NCBI GenBank assembly: GCA_964471555.1
Contig: CAYYGM010000012.1
Location: forward strand, 1-45,714
Length of the DNA stretch: 45,714 nt
Source: JADLFV01 sp964471555
GTDB taxonomy: Bacteria > Planctomycetota > Phycisphaerae > Phycisphaerales > Phycisphaeraceae
Direction of reading: 5' to 3'
Positions 44,770 to 45,714 of this stretch are shown here, piece after piece. The notes beneath the pieces are model-generated. The model was not told the origin of the DNA. It saw only the letters and a list, made by a program, of their open reading frames with translations, and did not search any database. Each line of letters begins with the position of its first letter. Positions within the stretch are counted from its first letter, which is position 1. The translations under genes and the position numbers were made by a program.

Positions 44770-45465
44770 TCAGTGCTCGCGGCGACGGCGGGCCGAGAGC
44801 AGGCCGATCAGGGCCAGGCCGGCCGCCGCGGAGGCGGGGGTCGGCACCGCCACGACCGGGTCGTCCTCACCACCGGTGGGAGCCAGGGAGGCCAGGGTGG
44901 TCAGGTCGACGTTGGTGGTGCGACCTTCGTTGTCGATGTTGATCATGTGGGCGACGATGCCGCCGGTGCCGCTGAGCAGGTCGAGCACGTCGTTGAGGAC
45001 GGTGCCGCCGACCTTGGCGAAGCTGATGGTCAGCGATTCGAGTGTACCGCTGAGGATGCCGTTGTCGATCTTGGTCAGGTCATCAGTGCCGACGGCGCGA
45101 TAGTAGGCGAAGCTGCCGCTCCAGCCGATGTCGGTGGCGAAGGGCGGATCGGAGACGATGGTGGCGGGTCGATAATCAACACCGACCGACTCGGTCAGGG
45201 TGCCGGCCCCACCCAGCACGCTGGCGAAGCTGTTGTCGAAGTAGATCTTGGTGATGACGGAGGTCATCGTCGAGTCGTTGGTGAAGGTGAAGCTGTAGGC
45301 CGCGCCGGTATCGATCACGTTGACGTTGACGTGGCTGGCGCTCAGGTCCGAGCCGTTGGCCTTGGTGGCGTTGTAGATGTTCAGGCCCACCGAAGCGGCG
45401 CCGGCTGCACTGCTGATGGCGCCCAGTACGGTGACGATCAGGAGAATCGTTGCAAAACGGGTCAT
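44770..45465 (-). CDS. PEP-CTERM-like exported protein
   Basis: 231 residues. The signal peptide TRFATILLIVTVLGAISSAA is followed by a beta-rich domain (SYSFTFTNDSTMTSVITKIY-like strands, LESLTISFAKVGGTV), probably cohesin- or PEP-CTERM-type surface protein. The tail VPTPASAAAGLALIGLLSAR then Arg-Arg-Arg is a variant sorting signal, with PTP instead of PEP. ATG 45465 is taken as start; ATG 45498 is in frame but would put a charged stretch before the signal. It is monocistronic and ends at a strong terminator. Confidence 0.8.
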   Translation of the reverse strand: MTRFATILLIVTVLGAISSAAGAASVGLNIYNATKANGSDLSASHVNVNVIDTGAAYSFTFTNDSTMTSVITKIYFDNSFASVLGGAGTLTESVGVDYRPATIVSDPPFATDIGWSGSFAYYRAVGTDDLTKIDNGILSGTLESLTISFAKVGGTVLNDVLDLLSGTGGIVAHMINIDNEGRTTNVDLTTLASLAPTGGEDDPVVAVPTPASAAAGLALIGLLSARRRREH

Positions 45466-45686
45466 TGAGATGCCGCCTTTCTTGGTCAGTCGCCTCATGC
45501 ACGGTTTTCAGTGTGTGCTGATCACGCGCCCCAAATCGTGGCTGCTTCAAGCAAGCCCTGATCCGAGGGGATGTCAAGAGATCGGCAGCAGTTTGGCGGG
45601 TTCGGCGTTGGGGTGATGATGCGGACAGGGCTCGGGACGATCAGTCAAACGGGGTAAAGATGGAGGAAATAAGGCGGGATTGGCGC

Positions 45687-45714
45687 AAAAAAAGAGGCTC
45701 GACTTGGGGAAAGC
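45687..45714 (-). terminator. Partial terminator at right edge
   Basis: Seven A then GAGGCTCGAC, cut by the window end. It resembles the terminator at 44710 in form and probably ends a minus-strand gene outside the window. Confidence 0.4.

Noticed and set aside
43921..45468. 515-codon plus-strand frame across the E2 and PEP-CTERM genes
   Set aside because: It runs across two supported minus-strand genes and a strong minus-strand terminator.

Overview
This is a GC-rich chromosomal window that looks planctomycetal, most likely of the class Phycisphaerae. The pointers are three secreted proteins with C-terminal PEP-CTERM-type sorting tails, DUF4159-type and NHL-repeat proteins, an AraC/PhyH/UroD-like cluster, a PadR/HAAS pair, HDOD-GGDEF signalling, and intergenic DNA packed with short-word repeats. 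No rRNA, tRNA, CRISPR array, prophage, transposase or integrase was recognised. The assignment is an inference from gene content.

Layout. 1-11 kb: a PEP-CTERM putative metalloprotease converges on polX; then gcvP (+). On the minus strand follow a zinc-ribbon protein, a stand-alone coaB, an M16-like peptidase without the zinc motif, an overlapping HPt-like protein without its histidine, and a pseudopilin-like membrane protein. 11-16 kb: an AraC regulator diverges from phytanoyl-CoA dioxygenase-like, UroD-like and NHL-repeat genes; the intergenic region between them holds a 100-N assembly gap beside a heptanucleotide tandem repeat. 16-25 kb: a repeat-filled 846-bp intergenic region, family-5 uracil-DNA glycosylase, an HDOD-GGDEF protein, a YacP-like NYN protein, pyrH, frr and a giant DUF4159-type secreted protein. 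25-33 kb: a PEGA lipoprotein, a padR-HAAS operon with a visible promoter and operator, rpsT, an HTH protein carrying a dockerin-like calcium loop, a NifX-like protein with a histidine tail, and a Pat-like acyl-CoA synthetase/GNAT fusion. 33-46 kb: yebC, a PEP-CTERM protein, an S41 peptidase, acylphosphatase, waaA-proB, metG, a GH127 glycosidase, a dihydrolipoamide acyltransferase and a last PEP-CTERM protein.

Much of this is housekeeping: translation (frr, rpsT, metG), nucleotide, CoA and proline synthesis, glycine cleavage, and lipid A core sugar transfer, which implies a Gram-negative envelope. Secreted proteins and a sugar-polymer hydrolase suggest life on polysaccharides.

The least ordinary feature is the repeat landscape. 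(1) A 12-bp module, ACTTCCGGGGGC and variants, recurs inside at least five unrelated genes as in-frame extra peptides, every time in the same codon phase and in both orientations; waaA has four tandem copies and gcvP several. (2) A 34-bp palindrome with one invariant arm occurs five times downstream of plus-strand genes. (3) GTTTAGC...GCTAAAC double hairpins have stems that covary between copies. (4) Many gene boundaries carry elements made of short-word repeats facing their own inverse complement across a short spacer. Alongside these, the HTH-plus-dockerin-loop protein and a low-GC patch inside metG deserve a second look.
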